A stretch of 64,000 bases of DNA from Burkholderia diffusa (GCF_902499115.1 NZ_CABVPN010000009.1:152600-216599); one strand, 5' to 3'; positions 17,155 to 26,723 are shown, numbered from the stretch's first letter. Translations and numbers: made by a program. Notes: generated by a model not told the origin, from the letters alone.

Positions 17155-17994
17155 TCAGAAGTTGAAGCCGTTGCCCGTGACGACCGGCATGTTGGTCCAG
17201 AAACCGTTCGGGTCGCGGTACCAGCCGGCCGCCGCGAGCGCGCCGCCGTCCACGTGCAGCGTCGTGCCGGTGACCCACGCGGCGAGCGGGCTCGCGAGGA
17301 ACAGTGCGGCGCCCGCGATGTCGCCGCCGGCACCGAAGCGCCCGAGCGGAATCCAGCGCGGGATGTGCGCGCGATGCTCCGCCGCGACCATCGCGCTCAC
17401 GGGCACCTGCGGCGTCTCGGTGGTCTCCGGCGCGATCTGGTTCACGCGAATGCCGGCCGGCCCGAGTTCGAGCGCGAGACTTTTCGTGAAACCGGTCAGT
17501 GCGGTCTTGAACGACGCATACACGGTGCAGTTCGGAATCGCGCGGAAGCCCTCGATCGACGACACGCCGACGATGCTGCTGCCCGCGCCGCGCTTGCGCA
17601 GCAACGGCAGCATCGCCTGCGTGACGACGAACACCTGGCGCAGGTTCACGTCGAACAGCCGCGCGATGTCGTCGTCGGTATGATCGTCGAACGGTTTCGC
17701 GATCTGCAGGAAATCGCCGACGTTGTTGACGAGCACGTCGAGGCCGCCGAAGCGTGCGTCGACCGTCTGCGCGAATGCGTCGACCTCGTCGCGGCGCGTG
17801 ACGTCCACGACGCCGACGAGCGCGTCGACGCCCGCGGCTTCGAGCGCCTGGCGCACGTCCTGCGCGCGAGCGGGGTCGAGCTCGGCCACCGCGACGCGCG
17901 CACCCGCCGCGCCGAATCCTTCCGCGCACGCGCGGCCGATGCCCGCGCCGCCGCCGGTGATCAGTACTGTCTTGCCGGTAAATGAAATCACCAC
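17155..17994 (-). CDS. Short-chain dehydrogenase/reductase (SDR)
   Basis: 279 residues: TGGGAGIGRACAEGF, acidic 'VAELDPARA' (NAD-type), 'DVLVNNVGDFL' (NNVG variant), 'VGVSSIEGFRA', catalytic 'YASFK', and 'GTTLHVDGG'. An unusual Asn/Trp-rich tail follows the DGG motif ('AGWYRDPNGFWTNMPVVTG'), which may close over the substrate. Two GTG codons in a row mark the start, 5 and 8 nt after AAGGAG; the first is used here. Fourth gene of the five-gene minus-strand operon. Confidence 0.86.
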   Translation of the reverse strand: MVISFTGKTVLITGGGAGIGRACAEGFGAAGARVAVAELDPARAQDVRQALEAAGVDALVGVVDVTRRDEVDAFAQTVDARFGGLDVLVNNVGDFLQIAKPFDDHTDDDIARLFDVNLRQVFVVTQAMLPLLRKRGAGSSIVGVSSIEGFRAIPNCTVYASFKTALTGFTKSLALELGPAGIRVNQIAPETTETPQVPVSAMVAAEHRAHIPRWIPLGRFGAGGDIAGAALFLASPLAAWVTGTTLHVDGGALAAAGWYRDPNGFWTNMPVVTGNGFNF

Positions 17995-18028
17995 AACACT
18001 CCTTCGAACGAAAAAGCCACGAGCCGCA

Positions 18029-18787
18029 TCACAGGGACGAAACGAGTTGCGCGTTGTCGATCCGCAGCTCCGCGCCGTTCACGAAACGCGATTCGTCGGA
18101 GGCAAGGAACAGCACGAGATTCGCGACGTCCCGCGGATCGCACATGCGTGCCATCGGATCGCTGCCGATGCCGAGTGCGGTTGGATCGAGATCGGGCATC
18201 AGCGCCTGCGTCATCGGCGTCCAGATCCCGTCCGGATGGATCGAGTTGCAGCGGATCCGGTAGCCGCTGCGCTTGCAGTGCACGGCGACGCTGCGCGCGA
18301 GCGCCGTCACCGCGCCTTTCGACCCGGTGTACGCGCACATCATCGGCAGCCCGCCGAGCGCGGCGACCGACGACATCATCACGATCGAGCCCGGCGTGTC
18401 GTTGCCTTTCATCGCGCCGATCGCGTATTTGCAGCCGAGGAAATAGCCGTCCGCGTTGACGCGCAGCACGCGCCGCCAGGTGTCGAGGCTCGTGTCCTCG
18501 ATCGAGCCGACCGGGCAGATCGCCGCGTTGTTGACGAGTACGTCGAGGCGGCCGAAGCGGTCGAGCGTCGATGCGATCGCGTGCCGCCAGCCGTCCTCGT
18601 CGGCGATGTCCTGGCGCACGAATAGCGCGGTGTCGCCGATTTCGCGCGCGAGCGCGCGGCCCGCATCCTCGTCGATGTCGGTGAGCACGACGCGCGCGCC
18701 CTCGGCGGCCAGCAACAGCGCATCGGCGCGGCCGACGCCACTCGCCGCGCCGGTGATCAGCACGACCTTGTTTGCGACTCGATTCAT
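18029..18787 (-). CDS. Short-chain dehydrogenase/reductase (SDR)
   Basis: 252-residue classical SDR: TGAASGVGRA, 'LTDIDEDAG' (Asp after beta-2, NAD-type), 'DVLVNNAAICPVG', 'VMMSSVAALGG', catalytic 'YTGSK'. The region after the catalytic helix ('KRSGYRIRCNSIHPDGIWTP') is like ring-hydroxy dehydrogenases of the cyclohexanol/steroid type, a resemblance only. The tail is 'NGAELRIDNAQLVSSL', with DNAQ replacing the usual DGG. The ATG at 18785-18787 has AGGAAA upstream. Third gene of the operon. Confidence 0.86.
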   Translation of the reverse strand: MNRVANKVVLITGAASGVGRADALLLAAEGARVVLTDIDEDAGRALAREIGDTALFVRQDIADEDGWRHAIASTLDRFGRLDVLVNNAAICPVGSIEDTSLDTWRRVLRVNADGYFLGCKYAIGAMKGNDTPGSIVMMSSVAALGGLPMMCAYTGSKGAVTALARSVAVHCKRSGYRIRCNSIHPDGIWTPMTQALMPDLDPTALGIGSDPMARMCDPRDVANLVLFLASDESRFVNGAELRIDNAQLVSSL

Positions 18788-18828
18788 GTTGGGTTCGATT
18801 TCCTGCGACGTTGAAAGAAGGCGGGCGC

Positions 18829-19686
18829 TCATGCGGCGCCCGGCGCGCGGCCGGCCTTGACGGCGTCGAGCGCGGCCGCGCCGTAGATCTGCGCGATCGT
18901 GGCGTCGACGCGCGAGTTGGTGCGCAGCTCGTGGCCGCCGTCGACCGCGAAGCTCTGGCCGGTGACCCAGCCAGACTCGGGGCCCGCGAGATAGCGCACC
19001 GCGTGCGCGATCGCTTCCGGTTCGCCGAGCGTGCCGAGCGGAATCTGTTCGAGGAAGCTGTCGACCAGCGCACGGTCGTCGAACATCGGGGCGGTGGCTT
19101 CGGAGCGCGTGAGGCCCGGCCGCACTGCGTTCACGCGGATCTTCGCGCCGGCCAGCTCCTCGGCCGCACCGCGCACCAGCGCCTCGAGCGCGGCCTTCGC
19201 GGTGCAGTACGCGGTCAGCCAGCGGAAATTGATCTGCGCGGCGGTCGACGAGATGCAAACGATGGAGCCGCCGCCGCTGTCGGCGAGCCGCGGCGCGGTG
19301 TGACGGATCGCGGCGAACGCGCTGGACAGGTTCAGGTCGATTTCCGCGCGGAAGCTGTCGGCGTCGTGCATCAGCAGCGGGCGGAACCCGGCGCCGCCGA
19401 CGGTCGGCACGACGATGTCGAGACGGCCGTCGAGCGCCCATGCGGTATCCAGCGCGGCCTGCAGGTCGGCGTCGTCGCAGGCGTCGCCGGCGTGGATCGC
19501 GACGCGGCTGCCGGGCACTGCCTCGGCCAGATGCCGCTGCGTGCGTTCGAGCGCGTCGCGGCGGCGGCCCATCAGCACGACGGCCGCGCCATCGGCGGCG
19601 AGCGCGTGCGCGCAGGCCGCGCCGATGCCGCCGGCGCCGCCCGTGACGAGCGCGGTGCGGCCGGCGAGGGGGAGGGGCGAGCGCAT
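18829..19686 (-). CDS. Short-chain dehydrogenase/reductase (SDR), divergent NNAG region
   Basis: 285 residues: TGGAGGIGAACAHAL, 'LMGRRRDALERT' (two Arg after beta-2, NADP-type), and catalytic 'YCTAK' within 'RWLTAYCTAKAALEAL'. The strand that normally ends NNAG reads 'DIVVPTVGGAGFRPLL', so the structural Asn pair is lost while Tyr/Lys are kept. A C-terminal extension after 'VDGGHELRTNSRVDATIAQI' adds about 25 residues. Its ATG lies 3 nt after the stop of the SnoaL-like gene and uses the GGAGGG inside that gene's end. Second gene of the operon. Confidence 0.85.
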   Translation of the reverse strand: MRSPLPLAGRTALVTGGAGGIGAACAHALAADGAAVVLMGRRRDALERTQRHLAEAVPGSRVAIHAGDACDDADLQAALDTAWALDGRLDIVVPTVGGAGFRPLLMHDADSFRAEIDLNLSSAFAAIRHTAPRLADSGGGSIVCISSTAAQINFRWLTAYCTAKAALEALVRGAAEELAGAKIRVNAVRPGLTRSEATAPMFDDRALVDSFLEQIPLGTLGEPEAIAHAVRYLAGPESGWVTGQSFAVDGGHELRTNSRVDATIAQIYGAAALDAVKAGRAPGAA

Positions 19687-19689
19687 CGT

Positions 19690-20106
19690 TCAGCCCTCCA
19701 GCGGCAGGTCTTGCGACCAGTCGACGTGCAGCGTGCGCGCGGCGAAGCGCCACGTGCCGCCGTCGAACACGCAGCGGTCGCGATAGCGCAGCCCCCAGTC
19801 GAGCTTGCGCTTCACGCCTTCGCGCACATAGACGTGGCACGCGACGCCGTAGGTCTCGACATCGGCTTCGCCGTCGTCGAGCGTGACGAGCTGGTTGTGC
19901 ACGTGGTGCTGGGTCGTCTCGTAGCGCTCGATCACGCTCATGCCGGCGACGATCGCGTCGCGGTCGTCGAAGCGGAAACCGGGGCCGTCGAGCTGCGCAT
20001 CGGCGGTGAAGAGGGTGGCGAGGCGCGGCCAGTCGCGCCGATCGACGGCTTGCGCGTAACGGCACGCAAGTTCGTACAGCGCGTGGCGGGGATTCGAATC
20101 GGTCAT
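19690..20106 (-). CDS. SnoaL-like (NTF2-fold) protein
   Basis: 138 residues: 'ALYELACRYAQAVDRRDWPR' and 'LATLFTADAQLDGPGFRFDD', then 'GMSVIERYETTQHHVHNQLV', the standard SnoaL_4 layout with a His-rich strand that may line the active site. The ATG at 20104-20106 follows GGGAG. First gene of the five-gene minus-strand operon (this gene, three SDRs, extended SDR). It is the third SnoaL-like gene in the cluster, and each one opens an operon or a divergent pair. Confidence 0.83.
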   Translation of the reverse strand: MTDSNPRHALYELACRYAQAVDRRDWPRLATLFTADAQLDGPGFRFDDRDAIVAGMSVIERYETTQHHVHNQLVTLDDGEADVETYGVACHVYVREGVKRKLDWGLRYRDRCVFDGGTWRFAARTLHVDWSQDLPLEG

Positions 20107-20558
20107 GCGGTACTCCCGTGAGTGAACGGAAAGCGTTTGCCGCGCCGCGAGCGCGGATGCAGCGGCGTTGCGACGTTGACGCGCAGGTTCGCATCGGACC
20201 GATCGATGCTCATCATCCATACGGAGCAGGGTAAGGATCGGGGAAAACACCGGGACCGACGGCGGTGCAACGTCCGATGCTGCGATGCAGCGGCGGATGC
20301 ACGGCATGCGGCCGACGGTGATGCGGCCGATCGCAACAAGCCGGGTCAGACGGTTCGCGGGTCTTTCAGTCGAACCGATCACGCAGTAATGCTGCAGTGC
20401 GGTGCGCCGCATGAAGCGCGATTCGTGTTTGCCCCTAGTCGAAATGGACGATGGCTGGCGGGCCGGCGCTGGCTACCGTGCAGTCATCCGGCGCCGTTGC
20501 ACGTGGTCAGTCGCCGGATACGAACCGCGATAGCGGCCAACCGGAGGGGACGACGATC
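20107..20558. other. Divergent intergenic region
   Basis: 452 bp between the SnoaL/SDR operon and a small secreted-protein gene. It must contain at least the operon promoter. I see no convincing operator, RNA gene or conserved ORF. Confidence 0.5.
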
Positions 20559-20768
20559 ATGAGACTGACGACTCGCAAGCTGTGCGTATTGGCGATAGGC
20601 ACGTTCGCGGCCATGGCGGTGGCGCGATATGGTGCCGAGCAGGTCCCGTCGCCACCTTATGCGGCCGGCATTCTGCAATGCCGCTCGGTCGACTCGAACG
20701 GCTTGCCGACGGGTTGCGTACCGATCGATCCGTCGCACTTCGGCTTCGCCGCGCTGCGCGGCATGTGA
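20559..20768 (+). CDS. Small secreted or membrane-anchored protein
   Basis: 69 residues starting MRLTTRKLCVLAIGTFAAMA: a positively charged start and a hydrophobic segment, so either a signal peptide or an anchor. The rest has two cysteines 13 residues apart ('CRSVDSNGLPTGC') that could form a disulfide outside the cytoplasm. GGAGGGG lies upstream of the ATG. Codon use matches real genes in the region, but no family is recognised. It may be an independent small gene or the first gene of a transcript reaching the flavoprotein at 21063. Confidence 0.5.
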   Translation: MRLTTRKLCVLAIGTFAAMAVARYGAEQVPSPPYAAGILQCRSVDSNGLPTGCVPIDPSHFGFAALRGM

Positions 20769-21062
20769 CGCTGGCGCGGCCGTGCGCCGCGCCGATTCGA
20801 TGTCGCCCGGAAGCCGTCGCGATGCGGCGGCGTCCTCGCGGACAGGCCGGGTGGCGCACCGCGATACATGCGCCGCGGGTCGCCCATCCGGTTTCCCGTC
20901 GTCGTTCGAGTTTCCGCCCACGACACCCGGCGCGGCTCGCATGCGCGCTCTCGAGCGCTCGCATCGACACCGCGCCGACGTCCGTATCGGGCTGCCTGCC
21001 CGGCGGTGCTTCGCCACGACCACCGCCTTTCACCCATTCCCTTCACGCAGGACCATTACGCG

Positions 21063-22559
21063 ATGTCATCCGACTATTCCCTGACCCGCCCCCTGAACGT
21101 CCGCGACGTGCGTCGCTGGGACGCCGAACACGACGTCGTGATCGTCGGCTTCGGCGCGGCCGGCGCGTGCGCGGCGATCGAAGCCGCGAGCGCCGGCGCC
21201 GACACGCTGATCGTCGAGCGCGCGTCGAGCTACGGCGGCACGAGCGCGCTGTCCGGCGGCGAGATCTACCTCGGCGGCAGTGGCGGCACGCCTGCGCAGC
21301 GGCAGGCCGGCTTCAGCGACGATACCGAGGACCTGTACCGCTACCTGATGCTCGCGGGCGGCCGAGACGCGGACGAGGCGAAGGTGCGTCTCTACGCGAA
21401 CGAGAGCCTCGCGCATCACGACTGGCTCGTCGCGCAGGGCCTCACGTACAAGAACACGTTCATCGCCGAGCGGATCGTCGAACCGGAAACGGACGATTGC
21501 CTGATCTGGTCCGGCAGCGAGGAGGCCTGGCCGTTCAGTGAGGCCGCGAAGCCGTGCCCGCGCGGGCACACACCGCAATGGCCGGGCTGGGGCGGCGGGC
21601 AGATGCTGATGCGCGTGCTGGCCGGGCGCGTGCAGGCGCTCGGCGTGTCGACACGCTACGACACGCGCGCCCTGGCGCTGATCGTCGACGATGCCGGCGC
21701 GGTGCGCGGCGTCGTGCTGCGCGCGTACGGCGAGACGGCATGCGTGCGGGCGCGCCGCGCTGTGATCCTGTGCGCGGGCGGCTTCGCGATGAACCGCGAC
21801 ATGGTGCGCCGGCACGCGCCGCAGTTGCTGCGCTCGGACGAACCGATCGGCAGCCCGGGCGACGACGGCTCAGGCATCCTGCTCGGCCAGAGCGCGGGCG
21901 GGGCCGCGATCCACATGGACCAGGGTTTCGTCAGCCTGCCGTTCTACGCGCCCGAATCGCTGATCCGCGGGATCTTCGTGAACGCGCGCGGCCAGCGCTT
22001 CATCAACGAGGACGGCTATCACGGCCGCACCGGCCATCACGCGTTCCACCAGACCGACGACCGGATCTACCTGCTGGTCGACCAGGCGACCTATCAGGAG
22101 CCGCCCGCGATCGCGCGGATCGGCATCGCGGCGGCGGGCGAGACATGGGAGGAAGTCGAACGCGACCTGCAGATGCCGGCCGGCACCCTGACGGCGACCG
22201 TCGACGTCTACAACCGCCACGCGGCCGAAGGCGTCGATCCGTTGTTCCACAAGGCGAAGAAGTGGCTGACGCCGCTGATCGAGCCGCCGTTCGTCGCGCT
22301 CGATTGCCGGATCGACTACGCGTTCTATCCGCATTTCACGCTGGGCGGGCTCGACACGCTGCCGACCGGGCAGGTGCTCGACGCCATGCGCGTGCCGGTG
22401 GCGGGCCTTTATGCGGCGGGCCGCACGAGTTGCGGGCTGCCGCGCTGGGGCGCCGGGTACAGTTCGGGGCTGTCGCTGGCCGATGCGACGTTCTTCGGCC
22501 GGCAGGCCGGTCGTCATGCCGCGCGTTCGGTGAGCGAGGCGGAGCGCCGCGCCGCGTAG
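21063..22559 (+). CDS. FAD-dependent oxidoreductase, 3-ketosteroid delta-1-dehydrogenase/fumarate-reductase-like
   Basis: 498 residues of the FAD_binding_2 family. The N-terminal dinucleotide loop 'DVVIVGFGAAGACAAIEAAS' (about 24-43) is followed by 'GGTSALSGGEIYLGG'. 'ILCAGGFAMNRDM' marks the second FAD contact, and the C-terminal 'GLYAAGRTSCGLPRWGAGYS' closes the FAD site. The length and motif order match KstD-type dehydrogenases that introduce ring double bonds next to a ketone, rather than periplasmic fumarate reductases, since it has no heme domain and no signal peptide. The ATG at 21063 is preferred over an in-frame start at 20868. It fits with the SDR/SnoaL neighbours as a ring-desaturation step; substrate unknown. 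Confidence 0.83.
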   Translation: MSSDYSLTRPLNVRDVRRWDAEHDVVIVGFGAAGACAAIEAASAGADTLIVERASSYGGTSALSGGEIYLGGSGGTPAQRQAGFSDDTEDLYRYLMLAGGRDADEAKVRLYANESLAHHDWLVAQGLTYKNTFIAERIVEPETDDCLIWSGSEEAWPFSEAAKPCPRGHTPQWPGWGGGQMLMRVLAGRVQALGVSTRYDTRALALIVDDAGAVRGVVLRAYGETACVRARRAVILCAGGFAMNRDMVRRHAPQLLRSDEPIGSPGDDGSGILLGQSAGGAAIHMDQGFVSLPFYAPESLIRGIFVNARGQRFINEDGYHGRTGHHAFHQTDDRIYLLVDQATYQEPPAIARIGIAAAGETWEEVERDLQMPAGTLTATVDVYNRHAAEGVDPLFHKAKKWLTPLIEPPFVALDCRIDYAFYPHFTLGGLDTLPTGQVLDAMRVPVAGLYAAGRTSCGLPRWGAGYSSGLSLADATFFGRQAGRHAARSVSEAERRAA

Positions 22560-22579
22560 CGTCGCCTTAACAGGAAGGC

Positions 22580-22624
22580 ACGACGCCCCGGGCAACCGTG
22601 TTGCACCGGGGCGTCGTCGTTTCA
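22580..22624 (+). terminator. Hairpin terminator after the flavoprotein gene
   Basis: A 12-bp stem (acgacgccccgg / ccggggcgtcgt) has an inner gcaac-cgt-gttgc stem in its loop. The trailing T-run is short (cgttt). It also lies between convergent genes and could serve both. Confidence 0.65.
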
Positions 22625-22654
22625 GGCGGACGTCGGTGGCGCGTCGACAGGCCG

Positions 22655-24319
22655 TCAGCCGAGATCGAGTGCGTTCGTCAGGTCGCCCGGCGGCGTCGCG
22701 CCGCGCGACGCGAACGCCTTGTCGCGCGCGGCGACGCCGTCGAGCGGCGCGAGCCCGTGCACGCGGCTGATGAAGCGCAGGATCGAGTTCGTGTCGTACA
22801 TCGTGTGGTCGACGTAACCCTTCTTCGCGAACGGCGAGATCACGAGCGCGGGAATTCGTGAGCCGGGGCCCCAGCGATCGCCGACCGGCGGCGCGACGTG
22901 ATCCCACCAGCCGCCGTTCTCGTCGTGCGTCATCACGATCACGGTGTTCGCCCACTGCGGGCCGCGCCGGATGCGTTCGATCACGTTCGCGATGTGGCGA
23001 TCGCCGGATTCGACGTCCGCATAGCCCGCGTGCATGTTCAGGTTGCCTTGCGGCTTGTAGAACGCGACGGCCGGCAGGCGGCCCGCGTCGATGTCGGCGA
23101 TGAAGCGGTTGGTCGACGGCTCGTCGCCGAGGCCCGCGTCGCGCAGGTGCTTGCGGCGCGCGTCGGTGCCGGGCGCATAGTTCGCGAAGTAGTTGAACGG
23201 CTGATGGTGGTACTGGAAATCCGGCACCGTGCCCGTGTCGCGGTGCTCGAGCGCGTATTGCCACGCGCCGCTGTACCACGCCCAGTCGACGTTCTTCTCC
23301 GACAGGCGGTCGCCGATCGTCGCATGGGCTTGCGGCGGGATCACGCGATGGTCGGCCGGATCCGCGTATGCCGCGTTGCCCGGATCGGCCGGCGGCACGT
23401 AGCTCGGCTGGTACGGCGGCGCCATCGTGTTGACGCCGTAGCCGTCGGGCGTCAGCGGGCCGTCGACCGCGAACTTCGGCGGGCCCTCGAGCGCGGATGC
23501 CGGCGAATCGGCGGCGAGCGTCAGCCGCGTGCCGGCCGGATCGTCGCCGTCGACCTTCGACAGCAGCTTCGCCGCGTGCGGATGCCGGTGTGCATCCGGA
23601 TAGATCGGCGGCTGCGCGGAAATCAGGAACATGTGGTTCAGCCACGAACCGCCGAAGGCCGCCATGAAGAAGTTGTCGCACAGCGTGTATTGCCGCGCGA
23701 GGTTCCACAGCCGCAGCGTGTCGGCCGAATTGCGGTAATGGCCCATCACGAGGCCGCCCGAATCGGCCCACGCGGCAAACTGGTTGTTGCGGCCGCCCGC
23801 GATCTGCATCTGGTTCTGGTAGAAGCGGTGCCACAGGTCGCGCGTGATTACGCCATTGGGCAGCGGCTTGCCCTGCGCGTCGGCGATCCGGAACGGCGCG
23901 TTCGGCAGCTTGTCGATGTCGCGCTCGGCGATCGCGTAGCGCTTGCCGTCCACTTCCTGCGCTTGCGGCACGAGTCCGCCCCAGATTTTCGGCAGCACCG
24001 GCAACGGCGTCTTGCCGTCGCGATCGAGCTGCTGCGCATGCTCGGGCCGCACCTCGCTCAACGGGTAGCGCACACCGGGGAAGTCGCCATACAGGTTCGC
24101 GAAGCTGCGGTTTTCCGCATAGATCACGACGATGTGGCGCACCTGCCGGCGCAGCGCCTCGTCGAGCCGCAGGTCGGCGGCGGTGCGCGGCGCGCCGCCC
24201 GGCGTGGTCTCGCAGCCGCCGAGCGCGACGCCGGCGCCGAGCGCGGCGAGGCCCCCGAGCATGCGGCGGCGGTCGGGATCAACGGGAAGGTCGTCGGGGC
24301 GATCGGGGGTGTCGTTCAC
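22655..24319 (-). CDS. Tat-exported acid phosphatase/phospholipase C-like phosphoesterase, probable lipoprotein
   Basis: 554 residues of the AcpA/PLC phosphoesterase family (alkaline-phosphatase superfamily). Nucleophile region 'HIVVIYAENRSFANLYGDFP' and the metal-binding 'MTHDENGGWWDHVAPP' are both intact. The N-terminus has a twin-arginine motif (RRRMLGG) followed by a hydrophobic stretch ending 'LGGC', so export by Tat and lipidation of that Cys are likely. I chose the GTG at 24317-24319 because GAGGAG sits 8 nt upstream; the ATG at 24370 has no ribosome site. Expected role: release of phosphate or head groups from phosphomonoesters or phospholipids at the cell surface. Divergent from ftsH. 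Confidence 0.88.
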   Translation of the reverse strand: MNDTPDRPDDLPVDPDRRRMLGGLAALGAGVALGGCETTPGGAPRTAADLRLDEALRRQVRHIVVIYAENRSFANLYGDFPGVRYPLSEVRPEHAQQLDRDGKTPLPVLPKIWGGLVPQAQEVDGKRYAIAERDIDKLPNAPFRIADAQGKPLPNGVITRDLWHRFYQNQMQIAGGRNNQFAAWADSGGLVMGHYRNSADTLRLWNLARQYTLCDNFFMAAFGGSWLNHMFLISAQPPIYPDAHRHPHAAKLLSKVDGDDPAGTRLTLAADSPASALEGPPKFAVDGPLTPDGYGVNTMAPPYQPSYVPPADPGNAAYADPADHRVIPPQAHATIGDRLSEKNVDWAWYSGAWQYALEHRDTGTVPDFQYHHQPFNYFANYAPGTDARRKHLRDAGLGDEPSTNRFIADIDAGRLPAVAFYKPQGNLNMHAGYADVESGDRHIANVIERIRRGPQWANTVIVMTHDENGGWWDHVAPPVGDRWGPGSRIPALVISPFAKKGYVDHTMYDTNSILRFISRVHGLAPLDGVAARDKAFASRGATPPGDLTNALDLG

Positions 24320-24722
24320 GTCGTGAGCTCCTCGGATGGGCGGTTGTCGTTCGATGCGCGGCGGCGTCACGCGGCCTGCCGCGACGCGGGACGGCCGGCG
24401 TCGCGCCCGGGCGGGGCGATGCCGGCTGTCACGGAAATGTCATGAACGCGACTATAACGTGGCCGCCCGCCTCGATGAAAGCTGTTTGTCGGACAATGCG
24501 CGACGCTTGCGCGCGAACTAGACTTGAATCACGGGCGGCGCGTTGCCGTGCGTCGTCCGCGCGAACGGCGCGTGGCGCGCCTTCGCGGTGTCATTCATGC
24601 GACGAAACGAGGCGAAGATGACGCGGATGCGTTCCGTATGCGCGTGGCTGCCGATGCCGCGTGCCGGCCCGGCGCGCGGGCACGCATAAGCGCGCGGCGG
24701 CGTGACCGGCCGGCCCGATGCC
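24320..24722. other. Divergent intergenic region
   Basis: 403 bp between the phosphoesterase and ftsH genes. No gene, RNA or clear operator seen. Confidence 0.5.
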
Positions 24723-26690
24723 ATGGACAGGAAATTCGACTACGCAGGATTGCTGATCGCGGCGGGCTTCTTCGTGCTGTTCGCCGCGCAGTTGCTGATG
24801 CTGCGTCCGACGTCGACGCTGATCGCGTACAGCGATTTCCATCGGCTCGTCGCCGCGCGGCTCGTCGACGATCTCGAGATCGGATCGACGACGATCACGG
24901 GCACGCTGACGATGCCGCAGGCCGGCGCGATGCTGCCGGCGTCCGAAGTCGCGGCCCTGAAGTCGGAGGGCACGCCGCCCCGCTTCGCCACCAACCGCGT
25001 GACCGACCCGCAGTTGATCGACACGCTGACCGCCGCCGGCATCCGCTTCCACGGCGCGTCCGACACCGGCTGGATCGCGTCGCTCGCGTCGTGGCTGGTG
25101 CCGCTCGTCGCGTTCGTGTTCATCTGGAACCTGATGCTGCGCAAGCGCGGCGGGCTGCAGGATTTCACCGGGATGGGCAAGAGCCGCGCACGCGTCTACG
25201 TGCAGCAGGAAACCGGCATCACGTTCGACGACATCGCGGGCATCGACGAAGCGAAGGCCGAGCTGCAGCAGCTCGTCGCGTTCCTGCGCGATCCGGATCG
25301 CTACCAGCGGCTCGGCGGCAAGATTCCGAAGGGCGTGCTGGTCGTCGGCGCGCCCGGCACCGGCAAGACGTTGCTCGCGCGCGCGGTGGCGGGCGAGGCG
25401 GCCGTGCCGTTCTTCTCGATCAGCGGCTCGGCGTTCGTCGAGATGTTCGTCGGCGTCGGCGCGGCGCGCGTGCGCGACCTGTTCGAGCAGGCGCAGCAGA
25501 AGGCGCCGTGCATCGTGTTCGTCGACGAGCTCGATGCGCTCGGCAAGGTGCGCGGGGTCGGCCCGATGTCGGGCAACGACGAGCGCGAGCAGACGCTGAA
25601 CCAGTTGCTCGTCGAGATGGACGGCTTCCAGGCCGGCTCCGGCGTGATCATCATGGCCGCGACCAATCGGCCGGAGATTCTCGATCCCGCTCTGCTGCGC
25701 CCGGGCCGCTTCGACCGTCACATCGCGATCGACAGGCCCGACGTGAACGGCCGCCGCCAGATCCTCGGCGTGCACGTGAAGCGCGTGAAGCTCGCGGCCG
25801 ACGTCGACCTTGGCGAACTCGCGTCGCGCACGCCGGGCTTCGTCGGCGCCGATCTCGCGAACGTCGTCAACGAGGCCGCGCTGCATGCGGCGGAACTCGG
25901 CAAGCCGGCGATCGGAATGGACGACTTCGACGAGGCGATCGATCGCGCGCTGACGGGCCTCGAGCGCAAGAGCCGCGTGATGAACGCACAGGAGAAGCTG
26001 ACGATCGCTTATCACGAAGCCGGCCATGCGCTCGTCGCGGAAAGCCGCGCGCATTGCGATCCGGTAAAGAAGGTGTCGATCATTCCGCGCGGCGTGGCCG
26101 CGCTCGGCTATACGCAGCAGGTGCCGACCGAGGATCGCTACGTCCTGCGCCGCAGCGAGCTGCTCGATCGGATCGACGCGCTGCTCGGCGGGCGCGTCGC
26201 GGAAGAACTCGTATTCGGCGACGTGTCGACGGGCGCGCAGAACGATCTCGAGCGCGCGACCGCGATGGCGCGCCACATGGTCATGCAGTACGGGATGAGC
26301 GAGCGGATCGGGCTGGTGAGCTTCGACGACGGCGATGCGCGCACCGGCATGCCGGGTGCATGGCATTCGGGCGAGGGGCGCTGCAGCGAGCACACCGCAC
26401 GGATGATCGACGACGAGGTGCATACGCTGCTGACCGATGCGCATGCGCGCGTCGCGTCGACGCTCGGAGAACGTCGCGATGCGCTCGAGCGGATCGCACG
26501 ACGGCTGCTTGCGTGCGAGGTGCTCGAACGCGATGCGTTGCAGGCGCTGATCGACGGGCGCGAGGCGCCTGGTGCCGTGCCATCCACGACCGATCCCGGG
26601 CCTTGCGCGGGCGCGAATACGCCGGAGCAGGCGTCCGCGATCGAGCGCGATTTCGTCGCATACGGGCCGCCGCGCGAACCCGAACGCTGA
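24723..26690 (+). CDS. ftsH: ATP-dependent zinc metalloprotease FtsH, paralogue
   Basis: 655 residues. Two N-terminal membrane segments (about 9-30 and 110-135) flank a short periplasmic domain. The AAA+ module has Walker A 'GAPGTGKT' (209-216), Walker B 'CIVFVDELDALG' and the second region of homology 'ATNRPEILDPALLRPGRFDR'. The M41 protease has zinc motif HEAGH (about 431-435). A GTG at 24702 is an alternative start. The periplasmic part and the C-terminus ('YGPPREPER') differ from the essential FtsH that normally sits beside rlmE/folP, so this is likely an additional FtsH. Convergent with otsA. Probable role: quality control of membrane proteins under stress. Confidence 0.9.
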   Translation: MDRKFDYAGLLIAAGFFVLFAAQLLMLRPTSTLIAYSDFHRLVAARLVDDLEIGSTTITGTLTMPQAGAMLPASEVAALKSEGTPPRFATNRVTDPQLIDTLTAAGIRFHGASDTGWIASLASWLVPLVAFVFIWNLMLRKRGGLQDFTGMGKSRARVYVQQETGITFDDIAGIDEAKAELQQLVAFLRDPDRYQRLGGKIPKGVLVVGAPGTGKTLLARAVAGEAAVPFFSISGSAFVEMFVGVGAARVRDLFEQAQQKAPCIVFVDELDALGKVRGVGPMSGNDEREQTLNQLLVEMDGFQAGSGVIIMAATNRPEILDPALLRPGRFDRHIAIDRPDVNGRRQILGVHVKRVKLAADVDLGELASRTPGFVGADLANVVNEAALHAAELGKPAIGMDDFDEAIDRALTGLERKSRVMNAQEKLTIAYHEAGHALVAESRAHCDPVKKVSIIPRGVAALGYTQQVPTEDRYVLRRSELLDRIDALLGGRVAEELVFGDVSTGAQNDLERATAMARHMVMQYGMSERIGLVSFDDGDARTGMPGAWHSGEGRCSEHTARMIDDEVHTLLTDAHARVASTLGERRDALERIARRLLACEVLERDALQALIDGREAPGAVPSTTDPGPCAGANTPEQASAIERDFVAYGPPREPER

Positions 26691-26723
26691 AGCACGAGCC
26701 TGTCGCCGGCAGGACGCGGCGCG

